Below, in pieces: positions 18,595-26,367 of a DNA stretch of 64,000 bases. The position numbers and the translations under genes were made by a program. Each line of letters begins with the position of its first letter. Within the stretch, counting starts at the first letter, position 1. The stretch comes from Pusillimonas sp044464525 (GTDB lineage: Bacteria > Pseudomonadota > Gammaproteobacteria > Burkholderiales > Burkholderiaceae_B). The DNA is taken from NCBI RefSeq assembly GCF_044464525.1, contig NZ_JBIQLE010000009.1, forward strand, positions 1-64,000, in the 5' to 3' direction. The notes beneath the pieces are model-generated. The model was given only the letters and a program-made list of their open reading frames with translations. It was not told the DNA's origin and searched no databases.

Positions 18595-20097
18595 ATGGAA
18601 TTTAGCACACAGACCTCGGCCTCTTTGCACCAAATCAAAACGGCGGCGCTGGCAGTCGGCGTCTTTGCCGACGGCGTGCTCGGCTCTGCCGCCGACATCA
18701 TAGACAACGCCAGTGGCGGCGCCATCCGCGAAGTACTCAAATCTGAGTTTTCAGCCAAGCCCAATACGCATCTGGTGCTACGCCAACTTCCGGGTGTTTC
18801 CGCTGCCCGAGTCATTTTAATCGGTCTGGGCAAACAAGAAAGCTATAACGCCAAAGCCCACGCCGGCGCCGAATTAACTTTCGCCAAATACTGCGCGCAA
18901 GCCCGCCTTACTGAAGGCGTCTCCACTCTGGCGTCCATCGAGTGCCCGAACTCTACATTACGCAGCCGCGCTCAGGCTTGCGCCATCGCCGCCGGGCAGG
19001 CCGTATACCGCTATGACGCCACGGTCGGCAAGCGCGACCGCAACGAACAACCCAAGCTTAAAAAAATTACCGTCAGCGTCGGGCGCGGCCAAGCTCCGCA
19101 GGCCCAACAAGGTTTAGTGGCCGGTTGGGCCATCGCCAACGGAATGCAGCTTGCCCGCAAGCTGGGCGATCTGCCGGGCAATGTCTGCACGCCCACCTAT
19201 TTGGGCGCCACAGCCAAGCAGCTTGCCCGCGAATTCAAGACCTTGTCTGCGCGGGTGCTCAACACCAAGCAGATCGAAGCTCTCAAGATGGGCTCCTTTC
19301 TGTCGGTGGCCAAGGGCTCAACCCAGCCGCCGGCCTTCATCGAACTCAAGTACACGCCGTCCGGCTCGCCAAGCGGCAAAAACGCCAAGGCGCCCATCGT
19401 GCTGGTCGGCAAAGGCATCACCTTCGACGCGGGCGGCATCTCGCTCAAGCCCGCCGCCAACATGGACGAAATGAAGTACGACATGTGCGGGGCCGCCAGT
19501 GTCTTGGGCACGATGCGGGCCGTTGCCGAGCTCAACATCGAGCAACCCGTGGTCGCTCTCATTCCCGCCTGCGAAAACCTGCCCAGCGGGCAAGCCAATA
19601 AACCCGGCGACGTGGTCACGAGCATGTCGGGGCAAACCATCGAAATTCTCAACACCGATGCTGAAGGCCGCCTGGTGCTTTGCGACGCCCTCACTTACGC
19701 CGAGCGCTTCAAGCCCGCAGCTGTCATAGACATCGCCACGCTTACCGGCGCCTGCGTGGTGGCCCTGGGGCACGTCAACACCGGGCTTTTCTCGCAAGAC
19801 GACGAGCTGGCGGAAGGCCTTGTCAAGGCGGGTCGCACGGCCAATGACCCCGCGTGGCGCATGCCCCTCGAAGAAGCCTACCAAGAGCAGCTTCGATCCA
19901 ACTTCGCCGACATCGCCAACATCGGCGGCCCGCCGGCCGGCTCGGTCACGGCAGCCTGCTTCCTGTCCCGCTTTACAGGCAAGTACCGTTGGGCCCACCT
20001 TGACATTGCCGGAACGGCTTGGCGCAGCGGCAAAGACAAAGGCGCCTCGGGTCGTCCGGTGCCGCTGCTGGTGCAGTTCCTGCAGGATCAGGCGTAG
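18595..20097 (+). CDS. pepA: Leucyl aminopeptidase (M17)
   Basis: Cytosolic hexameric dizinc aminopeptidase that trims N-terminal residues; in E. coli PepA also binds DNA in Xer recombination. The 500-residue protein begins at the ATG at 18595 with an AGGAAA site. The C-terminal catalytic domain has VGKGITFDAGGISLKPA (metal-binding Lys and Asp), MDEMKYDMCGAASV, the signature NTDAEGRL near 357, and FADIANIGGPPAGSVTAACFL. It lies divergent from lptF with only 67 bp between starts, and is followed by holC, an arrangement shared by many proteobacteria. Confidence 0.97.
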   Translation: MEFSTQTSASLHQIKTAALAVGVFADGVLGSAADIIDNASGGAIREVLKSEFSAKPNTHLVLRQLPGVSAARVILIGLGKQESYNAKAHAGAELTFAKYCAQARLTEGVSTLASIECPNSTLRSRAQACAIAAGQAVYRYDATVGKRDRNEQPKLKKITVSVGRGQAPQAQQGLVAGWAIANGMQLARKLGDLPGNVCTPTYLGATAKQLAREFKTLSARVLNTKQIEALKMGSFLSVAKGSTQPPAFIELKYTPSGSPSGKNAKAPIVLVGKGITFDAGGISLKPAANMDEMKYDMCGAASVLGTMRAVAELNIEQPVVALIPACENLPSGQANKPGDVVTSMSGQTIEILNTDAEGRLVLCDALTYAERFKPAAVIDIATLTGACVVALGHVNTGLFSQDDELAEGLVKAGRTANDPAWRMPLEEAYQEQLRSNFADIANIGGPPAGSVTAACFLSRFTGKYRWAHLDIAGTAWRSGKDKGASGRPVPLLVQFLQDQA

Positions 20098-20153
20098 CCC
20101 ATGGTTCCGCCGGCCGCAACGCTTAACGGCACACGCGCTGCGCGCACCATGCA

Positions 20154-20591
20154 ATGACGGCGCGCGTCGACTTCGCCTTCGGTGCGCCAGACCGGCTGCG
20201 CATGGCCTGCGATGTGGTGCGCAAACACTATGACAAAGGCCGGCGCTTGGTCGTGTATTGTGCCGATGCCACCTTGCTTGAGCGTTTCGACCTCATGCTT
20301 TGGGGCTTCGAGGCGACGGCGTTCGTGCCTCATGTGGCGGCCGACGACCCTCTGGCCGCGCAAACGCCCATCCTGCTGACAGACAAGGCCATCGAGCCGC
20401 CCGGCTCCGATCCGGCGCCGTGGCTTGTCAATCTTGACGAACAATGCCCGCCGGCGGCGGATCGTTACGAACGCATACTCGAGATAGTTTCTCGTGACGA
20501 GGCTTCGGTGCAGGCTGCTCGTCAGCGCTGGCGCCAATATAAAAGCGACGGATACGATCTGCATGCCCACGATCTATCACGCAACGCTTGA
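20154..20591 (+). CDS. holC: DNA polymerase III chi subunit
   Basis: Chi subunit of the replicative clamp-loader complex; links the loader to SSB. The 145-residue protein shows the family pattern: RVDFAFGAPDRLRMACDVVRKHY at the N-terminus, GRRLVVYCADATLLERFD, an acidic/hydrophobic core FVPHVAADDPLAAQTPILL and a C-terminal RWRQYKSDGYDLHAHDL. It starts 57 bp after pepA on the same strand; pepA-holC adjacency supports the assignment. Nothing unusual. Confidence 0.93.
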   Translation: MTARVDFAFGAPDRLRMACDVVRKHYDKGRRLVVYCADATLLERFDLMLWGFEATAFVPHVAADDPLAAQTPILLTDKAIEPPGSDPAPWLVNLDEQCPPAADRYERILEIVSRDEASVQAARQRWRQYKSDGYDLHAHDLSRNA

Positions 20592-20702
20592 TTATTCAGC
20601 ATTTTGTAAGTTAATCTCCTTAAATAGCAGTGGCCGTGGGCCGCTACTTCTGCCAACATACTGGCTGCATTGCATTTTTGCTTTCAGACACAAGGATTCT
20701 TC

Positions 20703-21407
20703 ATGAACGATCCACGACAAAACACTTTGTCCCGCCAAGACTACGCCGCTCAGGGCGAGGTTGTGCGCAATCGGGTCTTGCGTAATACGTATTGGCTGCT
20801 TGCGCTGTCGCTGATACCTACGGTGCTGGGCGCTTTTGTAGGCCTGAACACGGGCCTCAATGCCGTGATGGCGGCAAGCCCCGGAATGAGCATCATGGTG
20901 TTCCTGGTTGGCGCTTTTGGTCTCATGTTTCTGGTCGAGCGCAACAAGAACAGTTCGCTGGGCGTGGCGCTGCTGCTGGCGTTCACCTTCTTCATGGGCA
21001 TCATGTTGTCGCGCCTGGTGGGCCATGTACTTGGGTTCTCGAACGGTTCACAGCTGATCATGCTGGCCTTTGGCGGCACTGCGCTGGTGCTGGGCACGAT
21101 GGCCAGCGTTGCCAGCACCACCAAGCGTGATTTTTCGCACTGGCAGAAGTTCTTGTTCACCGGGGTGATCATTCTTATCGTCGCGGCGGTAGCGAATATT
21201 TTCCTGCAGTTGCCTGCGCTGGTGCTAACCGTATCGGTGCTGGCTATTGGTATTTTCTCGGCCTTTTTGTTGGTCGATTTGCAGCGAGTGATCAACGGTG
21301 GCGAAACGAACTATATTTCGGCGACGCTGGCCATTTATCTTGATCTTTACAACATTTTCGCTAATTTGCTGATGCTGTTGGGTATTTTTGGCGGCGACCG
21401 CGATTAA
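20703..21407 (+). CDS. Bax inhibitor-1/YccA family membrane protein
   Basis: Integral membrane protein of 234 residues with seven predicted helices, of the BI-1/TMBIM family; the E. coli relative YccA interacts with and restrains the FtsH protease. Start at the ATG at 20703 with AAGGA upstream. Family features include the N-terminal VVRNRVLRNTYWLLALSL, the NTGLNAVMA loop, and the C-terminal NGGETNYISATLAIYLDLYNIF containing the conserved acidic residue of the last helices. A strong terminator follows immediately, so it ends its transcript. Calcium or proton leak activity is known for some members; not tested by sequence here. Confidence 0.92.
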   Translation: MNDPRQNTLSRQDYAAQGEVVRNRVLRNTYWLLALSLIPTVLGAFVGLNTGLNAVMAASPGMSIMVFLVGAFGLMFLVERNKNSSLGVALLLAFTFFMGIMLSRLVGHVLGFSNGSQLIMLAFGGTALVLGTMASVASTTKRDFSHWQKFLFTGVIILIVAAVANIFLQLPALVLTVSVLAIGIFSAFLLVDLQRVINGGETNYISATLAIYLDLYNIFANLLMLLGIFGGDRD

Positions 21408-21432
21408 GCCACAAAGCATTTCTGCATGAATT

Positions 21433-21459
21433 GGGCCGGGTTATCCGGCCCTTTTTTTT
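21433..21459 (+). terminator. Rho-independent terminator after the BI-1 gene
   Basis: GGGCCGG at 21433-21439 pairs with CCGGCCC at 21445-21451 across a 5-nt loop, followed by eight T residues (21452-21459). Located 26 bp after the stop codon. Confidence 0.95.
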
Positions 21460-21535
21460 GGTGGGCGCTTTGCGATTCCCAGAATACGATGTTTCTGATC
21501 GGATGGGCTTTTCCGTTCGGTTGGCTCTTTTCTGA

Positions 21536-21640
21536 TCGGATGGATCTGACCTGACGGAGCTTACTGGTCGGATGGATCTGACCTGACGAAGCTTACTGGT
21601 CGGATGGATCTGACCTGACGAAGCTTACTGGTCGGATGGA
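21536..21640. repeat. 32-bp tandem repeat, 3.3 copies
   Basis: Copies at 21536-21567, 21568-21599 and 21600-21631, with the first nine bases of a fourth at 21632-21640. The unit begins TCGGATGGATCTGACCTGAC and ends GCTTACTGG; copy 1 differs from copies 2 and 3 at a single base (GGAGC versus GAAGC). There is no spacer between copies, so this is not a CRISPR. Related degenerate sequence (TGATCGGATGGG) precedes it at 21496. Confidence 0.95.
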
Positions 21641-21651
21641 GTACTTGTGCC

Positions 21652-21865
21652 GGGTCTGGGGCGGGGCAAGGGTTGGCGGGCCGCAGCGAGCGGTTCCGCT
21701 ACGCGGAACTTCCCGAGTTTTCTCGCCTTGAGCGGGCGGCGTCCGAACTCAACCTCGTCGCTACGCTCCTCGGGATTCGGACAAGCGGGCGCCTTCATCC
21801 CGCCCAAGACGAAAAAACTCGGCGCACGCTGAAAGGCCCGCCAACCCTTGCCCCGCCCCAGACCC
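21652..21865. repeat. Palindromic element A (about 214 bp)
   Basis: Perfect 31-bp arms, 21652-21682 and 21835-21865, enclose a 152-bp centre that is itself an imperfect palindrome (for example CGAGTTTTCTCG near 21715 against GAAAAAACTCGG near 21812, and GTCCGAA...TTCGGAC flanking the middle). The middle, about 21745-21778, matches the centre of element B in inverted orientation. Confidence 0.85.
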
Positions 21866-22080
21866 TGCGTGTTACCGATTATCGAACGGCCGAAAAGGCA
21901 AATTGCTGGATTGCCGACGTGTCGAATTACCGAGCCCCGATTACAGCTCCTCCACCCCAGCGTCTTTAGTAACGCACCAAAGACGCCTACAAACTATACA
22001 AGTTACGAGGTGCGAACAATATTCCAGATAAACCTCCATGCGACGCGCCAAGTGAGCGGGACAAGCGCCTCCACGATGAG

Positions 22081-22292
22081 CCGTCGGTGGGCGGTCTTGG
22101 TTTATTGGGCGTTGCTTGCGCCGCATTTGGCGTATTTGCGCGGGGAGGTGTCGGTGAAAGCTGTCGAATCCCGAGGAGCGCAGCGACGAGGTTGAGTTTT
22201 TTCACCGCCCGCGCAAATGCGCCAAACGCGGGTAGTCTGGCGGAGCCAGACCGCAAAGCTCCGACCAATAAACCAAGACCGCCCACCGGCGG
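22081..22292. repeat. Palindromic element B (about 212 bp)
   Basis: Outer arms 22081-22108 and 22265-22292 are reverse complements with one mismatch; inner arms 22123-22144 and 22208-22229 match at 20 of 22 positions; a further GGTGAAA/TTTCACC pair flanks the core. The core at about 22164-22197 (GAATCCCGAGGAGCGCAGCG and on) is the reverse complement, near-identical, of the core of element A. Confidence 0.85.
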
Positions 22293-22470
22293 CGTGTTAT
22301 GAACTCAAACTAATAACGCGCAGAGCAACTAAAACCTGGAAGATAGTCAGCTAAGAGCACATTACGCGGCCAAACCTACCGCGCCATTTCAGCGCATAAC
22401 CACGGCGGGCGACTCGCCCATGATCTCGGCCACACCCTCGGCCTGCTGCCGGCTACGTATCAGTTCAGTC

Positions 22471-23076
22471 TCAAGCACCGGGCGCATACAGTTTGTTCAA
22501 GCGAAACAATCTCTCCCGCTTCAGGATAATATCCAGAGCCTCCCGGGGGCGGCCGCTTGCGGCCAAGTCTTGCGGAACGGACTCAAGCGCGGACAATAAA
22601 GGCTCGCGATGGCTCTGCCAGCAGTGCACCAGGAGCTGGTCGGGGTCCATCAAGCCTATGTCCAGGCGGCGCAACTCAGCACGGCGAAAATCCCGCAGGT
22701 TGCGGGTAACGACAGCCACATTCGCGGAAGGCTGTTTGGCCAGAGCGGCACGGGCGGCTGCGATTACGTGCCAATCCTTGGGGTCGCTATATACGAGACC
22801 CTGCTTGAATGGCGCGATATCTCCCTGATCGGCCTCTGGATACAGCGCCTGCAACGCATCCCACTCGGCGACTACAGCCTCGAAATCGACCTCCCAGACA
22901 CGCGCCACGTTGCGGCGCCATTCGTCACCGATAATCTCGCTCCAGGCGGGCCGGAAACAAGCGTGATCGGCCAGACACAGCAACAAGCGGCGCAGCACAT
23001 TGGAAATGAGAACGCAAGTATCCAATACGACAATGTCGGGAACAGAACTTCGAGTCGTGCCTGAAACCATATTCAT
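22471..23076 (-). CDS. PIN-domain protein (VapC-like toxin family), orphan
   Basis: A 201-residue PIN-domain protein, a fold of Mg-dependent RNases that includes VapC toxins. Seen: IVVLDTCVLISNVL (first Asp, about 15-28), FRPAWSEIIGDEWRRNV (acidic position), SDPKDWHVIAAARAA (second Asp pair, about 97-111) and VVTRNLRDFRRAEL (third acidic site). It resembles the longer PIN_3-type toxins that normally follow a DNA-binding antitoxin gene. Here no full antitoxin lies upstream; only a 15-codon frame with a Phd-like start overlaps its ATG. It sits between the repeat island and recO, where related genomes carry other genes. A second in-frame ATG at 23070 is an alternative start. Confidence 0.8.
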   Translation of the reverse strand: MNMVSGTTRSSVPDIVVLDTCVLISNVLRRLLLCLADHACFRPAWSEIIGDEWRRNVARVWEVDFEAVVAEWDALQALYPEADQGDIAPFKQGLVYSDPKDWHVIAAARAALAKQPSANVAVVTRNLRDFRRAELRRLDIGLMDPDQLLVHCWQSHREPLLSALESVPQDLAASGRPREALDIILKRERLFRLNKLYAPGA

Positions 23077-23120
23077 TCAACTTTTGCGTCTTCCAGACGC
23101 CAAGTTGCAGCATGAAGCAT
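23073..23120 (-). pseudogene. Possible remnant of a Phd-type antitoxin N-terminus
   Basis: A 15-codon frame reads MLHAATWRLEDAKVE and stops in the ATGA that is also the PIN start. TWRLEDAK resembles the conserved N-terminus of Phd/YefM antitoxins (TWxLQDAKAxLSEV). It is far too short to fold as an antitoxin, so it may be a deletion remnant or chance. Nothing else upstream to the recO end resembles an antitoxin. Confidence 0.3.
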
Positions 23121-23206
23121 TGAGGGCCGCCCTGAAAAGAGGAAAACGAAACAGCTTGCGGGCCAGGGCGTCGCTGTAATTTTACGCGTGCCACACGCAC
23201 ACGCTT

Positions 23207-23818
23207 TCAAATTCGCTGTAGCGCCATAAGGACCCGGCGGGTTTGCAAGGGGCGCGTCAATAGCTCATCCAGGCGCTGGCGCAGCGATACCCGCAAGGCG
23301 GGCTCGATGCCCGGGTCATCGAAATCGGGGGGAGCTTCGTCCAAGCCGTAGCCCGACTCGTGAAGCAGTGTCCATTCGAAGCGGCGCAAGGCCCCTGCGG
23401 CGCGCGACCCGCTTGCCAACTGTTCAAGGGCTGCGTCATAGGCGTCGAACAAGGTGGGATGGGGGTCTTCCCGAGCCAAAAGGCGCAGCAGCAGCTCGTT
23501 CATGTACCAGGCCGACATCAGAGCCTTTCCGCCCAGGGGTCGTACACCGCCACTCTCGGCACGCACCAGGGTCTTGACGTCGCCGTTGCCGCTCCATGTC
23601 AGCATTAGGGGCTGGAAGGCCGCCAACACGGGCCGCAGAACCGAATAAGGCCTTTTGGCGCCCTTTGCCACCAACGCCACATTACCGTGATCACGCGTGA
23701 AGGTCTGGACGATTAAGGAAGTTTCCTTCCAATCGGTGGCGTGCAGCATATACCCTGCCGCGTCCTGGATGCGGCTACTGCGGCGGCCGCCTTGCCGGCT
23801 AGACGGCACACTACTCAT
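23207..23818 (-). CDS. recO: DNA repair protein RecO, shortened
   Basis: RecFOR mediator that loads RecA onto SSB-coated DNA. From the ATG at 23818, which overlaps the era stop by 8 bp, it has 203 residues; relatives usually have about 240. The N-terminal OB fold is intact (RIQDAAGYMLHATDWKETSL, TRDHGNVALVAKGAKRP) and the helical part with SAWYMNELLLRLLAREDPHP and LRRFEWTLLHESGYG is normal. After GYGLDEAPP the protein goes quickly to a C-terminal TRPLQTRRVLMALQRI, so the middle segment that in longer RecO proteins precedes the last helices looks deleted. Frame is maintained; function is probably kept but this needs comparison. Confidence 0.85.
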   Translation of the reverse strand: MSSVPSSRQGGRRSSRIQDAAGYMLHATDWKETSLIVQTFTRDHGNVALVAKGAKRPYSVLRPVLAAFQPLMLTWSGNGDVKTLVRAESGGVRPLGGKALMSAWYMNELLLRLLAREDPHPTLFDAYDAALEQLASGSRAAGALRRFEWTLLHESGYGLDEAPPDFDDPGIEPALRVSLRQRLDELLTRPLQTRRVLMALQRI

Positions 23819-24701
23819 ATCCCAGTTCACGCAGGCTGGCGTCGCGGTCGGACCAGCCCTTGCGTACCTTGATGTAGACCTCAAGGTGCACAGGTTTTTC
23901 GAGCAGCGCCTGGATATCCTGCCGAGCCTCGGAGGCGATGCGCTTCATGTGCCCACCCCCTGCGCCAAGCAGAATGGGACGGTGGCTTTCGCGCTCGATG
24001 AGAATGCAGGCTGCGATACGTGCGCCCTCTTCGACTTCTTCCCACTGTTCAATGACGACGGTGCAGCCATAAGGAAGCTCGTCGCCGACGAGACGGAAAA
24101 TCTTCTCGCGCAATAGCTCCGCGGCGATGAAGCGTACCGGACGGTCGGTGAGGGAGTCGGCCTCGAACATGGGCTCGCCCTCTGGCAGGCGGGCAGCAAT
24201 TTCAGCCAGCAGGTTCTCGAGCTGTACGCCGCGTGCGGCACTGACTGGCACAACGGCCGAATAGGGGTGCAAGGCCATGATCTTGCTGACATACGGAAAC
24301 ATGGCGTTCTTGTCTTTGAGGGTATCGACCTTGTTGACGACCAGAATGGTATGGCCCTGATTGGGCAACAGCGGCAGCAACTGCTGGTCGCCGGCTGACC
24401 ACTTGCCCGCCTCGACCACGTGCAGCACGACGTCGACCTCGGAAAGAGCCTGGGTTACCACCCGGTTCATCATGCGATTCATGGCGCCGCCATGGCGAGT
24501 CTGGAACCCGGGAGTATCCACGAACACGAACTGCTCGTTCTCGCGAGTCAGAATGCCGTGAATACGATGTCGCGTTGTCTGCGCCTTGCGCGACACGATG
24601 GAAATCTTGCTGCCGATCAGTGCGTTGGCCAGCGTCGATTTGCCCACGTTGGGACGGCCGACCACTGCAACAAACCCGCATCGGAATGGAGTGTTGCTCA
24701 T
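23811..24701 (-). CDS. era: GTPase Era
   Basis: Essential GTPase that binds 16S rRNA and matures the 30S subunit. The ATG at 24701 overlaps the rnc stop (ATGA) and gives 296 residues, the normal length. G1 is VVGRPNVGKSTLANAL (about 13-28), followed by the switch region KAQTTRHRIHGI, G3 VDTPGFQ, G4 VNKVDTL and G5 VSAARG. The C-terminal KH domain includes GCTVVIEQWEE and ILLGAGGGHMKRIASEAR. Part of the lepA-lepB-rnc-era-recO block, all coupled by overlapping stops and starts. Confidence 0.97.
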   Translation of the reverse strand: MSNTPFRCGFVAVVGRPNVGKSTLANALIGSKISIVSRKAQTTRHRIHGILTRENEQFVFVDTPGFQTRHGGAMNRMMNRVVTQALSEVDVVLHVVEAGKWSAGDQQLLPLLPNQGHTILVVNKVDTLKDKNAMFPYVSKIMALHPYSAVVPVSAARGVQLENLLAEIAARLPEGEPMFEADSLTDRPVRFIAAELLREKIFRLVGDELPYGCTVVIEQWEEVEEGARIAACILIERESHRPILLGAGGGHMKRIASEARQDIQALLEKPVHLEVYIKVRKGWSDRDASLRELGYE

Positions 24702-25456
24702 TTGTTTTCCTGGGAAACCGCCACCGGCAACGACAACTGCGCAGACTTGCGCGCCTTGCCCCTGCCGGAAGCCTTGCCCAGACCCAGCGCCTGGGCGGCG
24801 GCAATGGCTTGGGTGGCGGCAAGCTGCTCGGCCGCACGGCGGCTGGAGCCGGCTGCCAGCACCTTGATATCGAGTGCGGGAATAGAGCACTCTACATCGA
24901 ACATCTGGCTGTGGGCGGCGCCATGCGTGGCAACGACGTTGTAAGCGGGAAGATCAAGCTTGCGCCCCTGCAGAAGCTCTTGCAGCAGGGTCTTGGGGTC
25001 TTTACCCAATGTCTTGGGATCGACACCCTGAATGATGGGCATATAAAGTTTAGCGATGGTTTGCTGGGCCGCATCAAAGCCGGTATCGAGAAAGATCGCG
25101 CCGAATATGGCTTCAAGCGTATCGGCCAGGATGGATGGCCGACGAAAGCCCCCGCTTTTGAGCTCGCCCTCACCCAGGCGCAAGTACTGGGACAAGGAAA
25201 GCTTCTGAGCGATTTCGGCCAGCGAAGACTGCTTGACCAGGTTGGCGCGCAAGCGCGAAAGATCGCCCTCGTCGATTTTGGCAAAGCGCTTGTACAACAT
25301 GGCGGCAACCACGAAATTAAGCACCGAATCACCCAGGAACTCGAGCCTTTCGTTGTGGCGGGCGCCATGACTGCGGTGCGTCAGGGCCTGCTCAAGCAAA
25401 GAAGCATCCTGGAACTGATAATCAAGAGCTGTTTCGAGGGTAGCCGTGCTAGCCAT
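24698..25456 (-). CDS. rnc: Ribonuclease III
   Basis: Double-strand-specific endoribonuclease that processes rRNA precursors and regulates mRNAs. The ATG at 25456 shares one base with the lepB stop (TAATG), giving 252 residues. The catalytic signature NERLEFLGDSVL is at about 35-46 with the acidic residues Glu39 and Asp43; a second acidic cluster lies in DTLEAIFGAIFLD. The dsRNA-binding domain (about 155-225) ends in AAGSSRRAAEQLAATQA, and a short basic/hydrophobic tail follows. Coupled to era downstream. Confidence 0.97.
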   Translation of the reverse strand: MASTATLETALDYQFQDASLLEQALTHRSHGARHNERLEFLGDSVLNFVVAAMLYKRFAKIDEGDLSRLRANLVKQSSLAEIAQKLSLSQYLRLGEGELKSGGFRRPSILADTLEAIFGAIFLDTGFDAAQQTIAKLYMPIIQGVDPKTLGKDPKTLLQELLQGRKLDLPAYNVVATHGAAHSQMFDVECSIPALDIKVLAAGSSRRAAEQLAATQAIAAAQALGLGKASGRGKARKSAQLSLPVAVSQENK

Positions 25457-26343
25457 TACTTGAATCCACCGATTCGACTGGGTTCGCTGAAGTTCATCCA
25501 GATAAGGAAGGCCCTTCCGACAATGTTCTCTTCGGGCACGAAACCCCAATAACGGCTGTCGAGGCTGTTATCGCGGTTGTCGCCCATCATGAAGTAGTGG
25601 CCCTCGGGCACTTTGCAGCGTATGCCGTTGTGAAAATACTCGCAGTGGTTTCGATACGGAAAATCAGTGATAGGCATGTAATCTTGCGGCGCATGCCTGT
25701 TGAGCAGCAGGTAATGCTCGGTGGCGCCCAAGTCTTCAGTATAGCGCCCCACATAGACCGAACGATCAGGCTCGAAATAGTCTCCTGCCCGGGCCTGGGC
25801 GACAGGCTGCCCGTTGATAAACAGATTCTTGTCCTGATAGACCACTTCGTCGCCCGGCAGGCCCACCACCCGCTTGACGTAATCGATGTCGGTATCGACA
25901 GGGTAGCGAAACACCATGACATCGCCGCGCGCCGGCTCGCCCACGTCGATGATCTTCTTATCAATGACGGGCAGGCGTATGCCGTACTGAAACTTGTTCA
26001 CCAGGATCAGGTCGCCGTTTTGCAAAGTGGGCAGCATGGAGCCCGACGGGATGCGGAACGGCTCGACCACAAAAGACCGCAACACGAATACGAACAGAAT
26101 GACCGGAAAAAAGCTGACGCAGTATTCGATCCACCATGGCACACGGTGGGCATCGTCGTAGGCTTCCTGGCGCAGCTTGGCGGCCTCGAGCGTGCCCACC
26201 CCTGTCGGGTTGGCATCAAATACCGCCATCTGCGCCTGGGCGCGGCCCAGGCGTCTGGAGCGCAGAAAGAAGAAATCAAGCGCCCAAACCGCCCCGGTTA
26301 TGACCAACAGCACAAAAAGTATTAGTGCGAAATCCCAGCTCAT
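25456..26343 (-). CDS. lepB: Signal peptidase I
   Basis: Inner-membrane serine protease that removes signal peptides from secreted proteins. The 295-residue protein has an N-terminal transmembrane helix, a cytoplasmic stretch, and a second helix (about 73-92) before the periplasmic domain. The catalytic dyad is Ser102 in RIPSGSMLPTL and Lys157 in DYVKRVVGLPGD; the conserved GDNRDNSLDSRYWGFVP box lies near 250-266. It follows lepA by 24 bp and precedes rnc with a 1-bp overlap, as is typical of betaproteobacteria. Confidence 0.97.
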   Translation of the reverse strand: MSWDFALILFVLLVITGAVWALDFFFLRSRRLGRAQAQMAVFDANPTGVGTLEAAKLRQEAYDDAHRVPWWIEYCVSFFPVILFVFVLRSFVVEPFRIPSGSMLPTLQNGDLILVNKFQYGIRLPVIDKKIIDVGEPARGDVMVFRYPVDTDIDYVKRVVGLPGDEVVYQDKNLFINGQPVAQARAGDYFEPDRSVYVGRYTEDLGATEHYLLLNRHAPQDYMPITDFPYRNHCEYFHNGIRCKVPEGHYFMMGDNRDNSLDSRYWGFVPEENIVGRAFLIWMNFSEPSRIGGFK

Positions 26344-26367
26344 GCCAAGCTAATCCTATTATTTCTT

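Larger units (their letters stand above)
21460..22470. other. Gene-free repeat island
   Basis: About 1 kb between the BI-1 terminator and the PIN gene. It carries a 32-bp tandem repeat (21536-21640) and two palindromic elements of nearly equal size (21652-21865 and 22081-22292). Open frames in it only translate the palindromes (for example peptides with ERSDEVEF) and are not genes. 21866-22080 and 22293-22470 show no gene, RNA or site I can support. The region looks like an accessory insertion or breakpoint beside recO. Confidence 0.75.

Noticed and set aside
21536..21640. CRISPR array
   Set aside because: The 32-bp copies are directly adjacent with no spacers, and there are no cas genes.
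21625..22302. Small proteins encoded in the palindromic elements (with peptides such as ERSDEVEF)
   Set aside because: The peptides are translations of the palindrome arms and core on several frames and strands; no ribosome sites or codon pattern support them.
22389..22487. A 32-codon frame (MRPVLETELIRSRQQAEGVAEI...) overlapping the 3' end of the PIN gene
   Set aside because: Plausible composition, but too short, no family match by eye and no terminator or conserved context; left as undecided rather than a gene.
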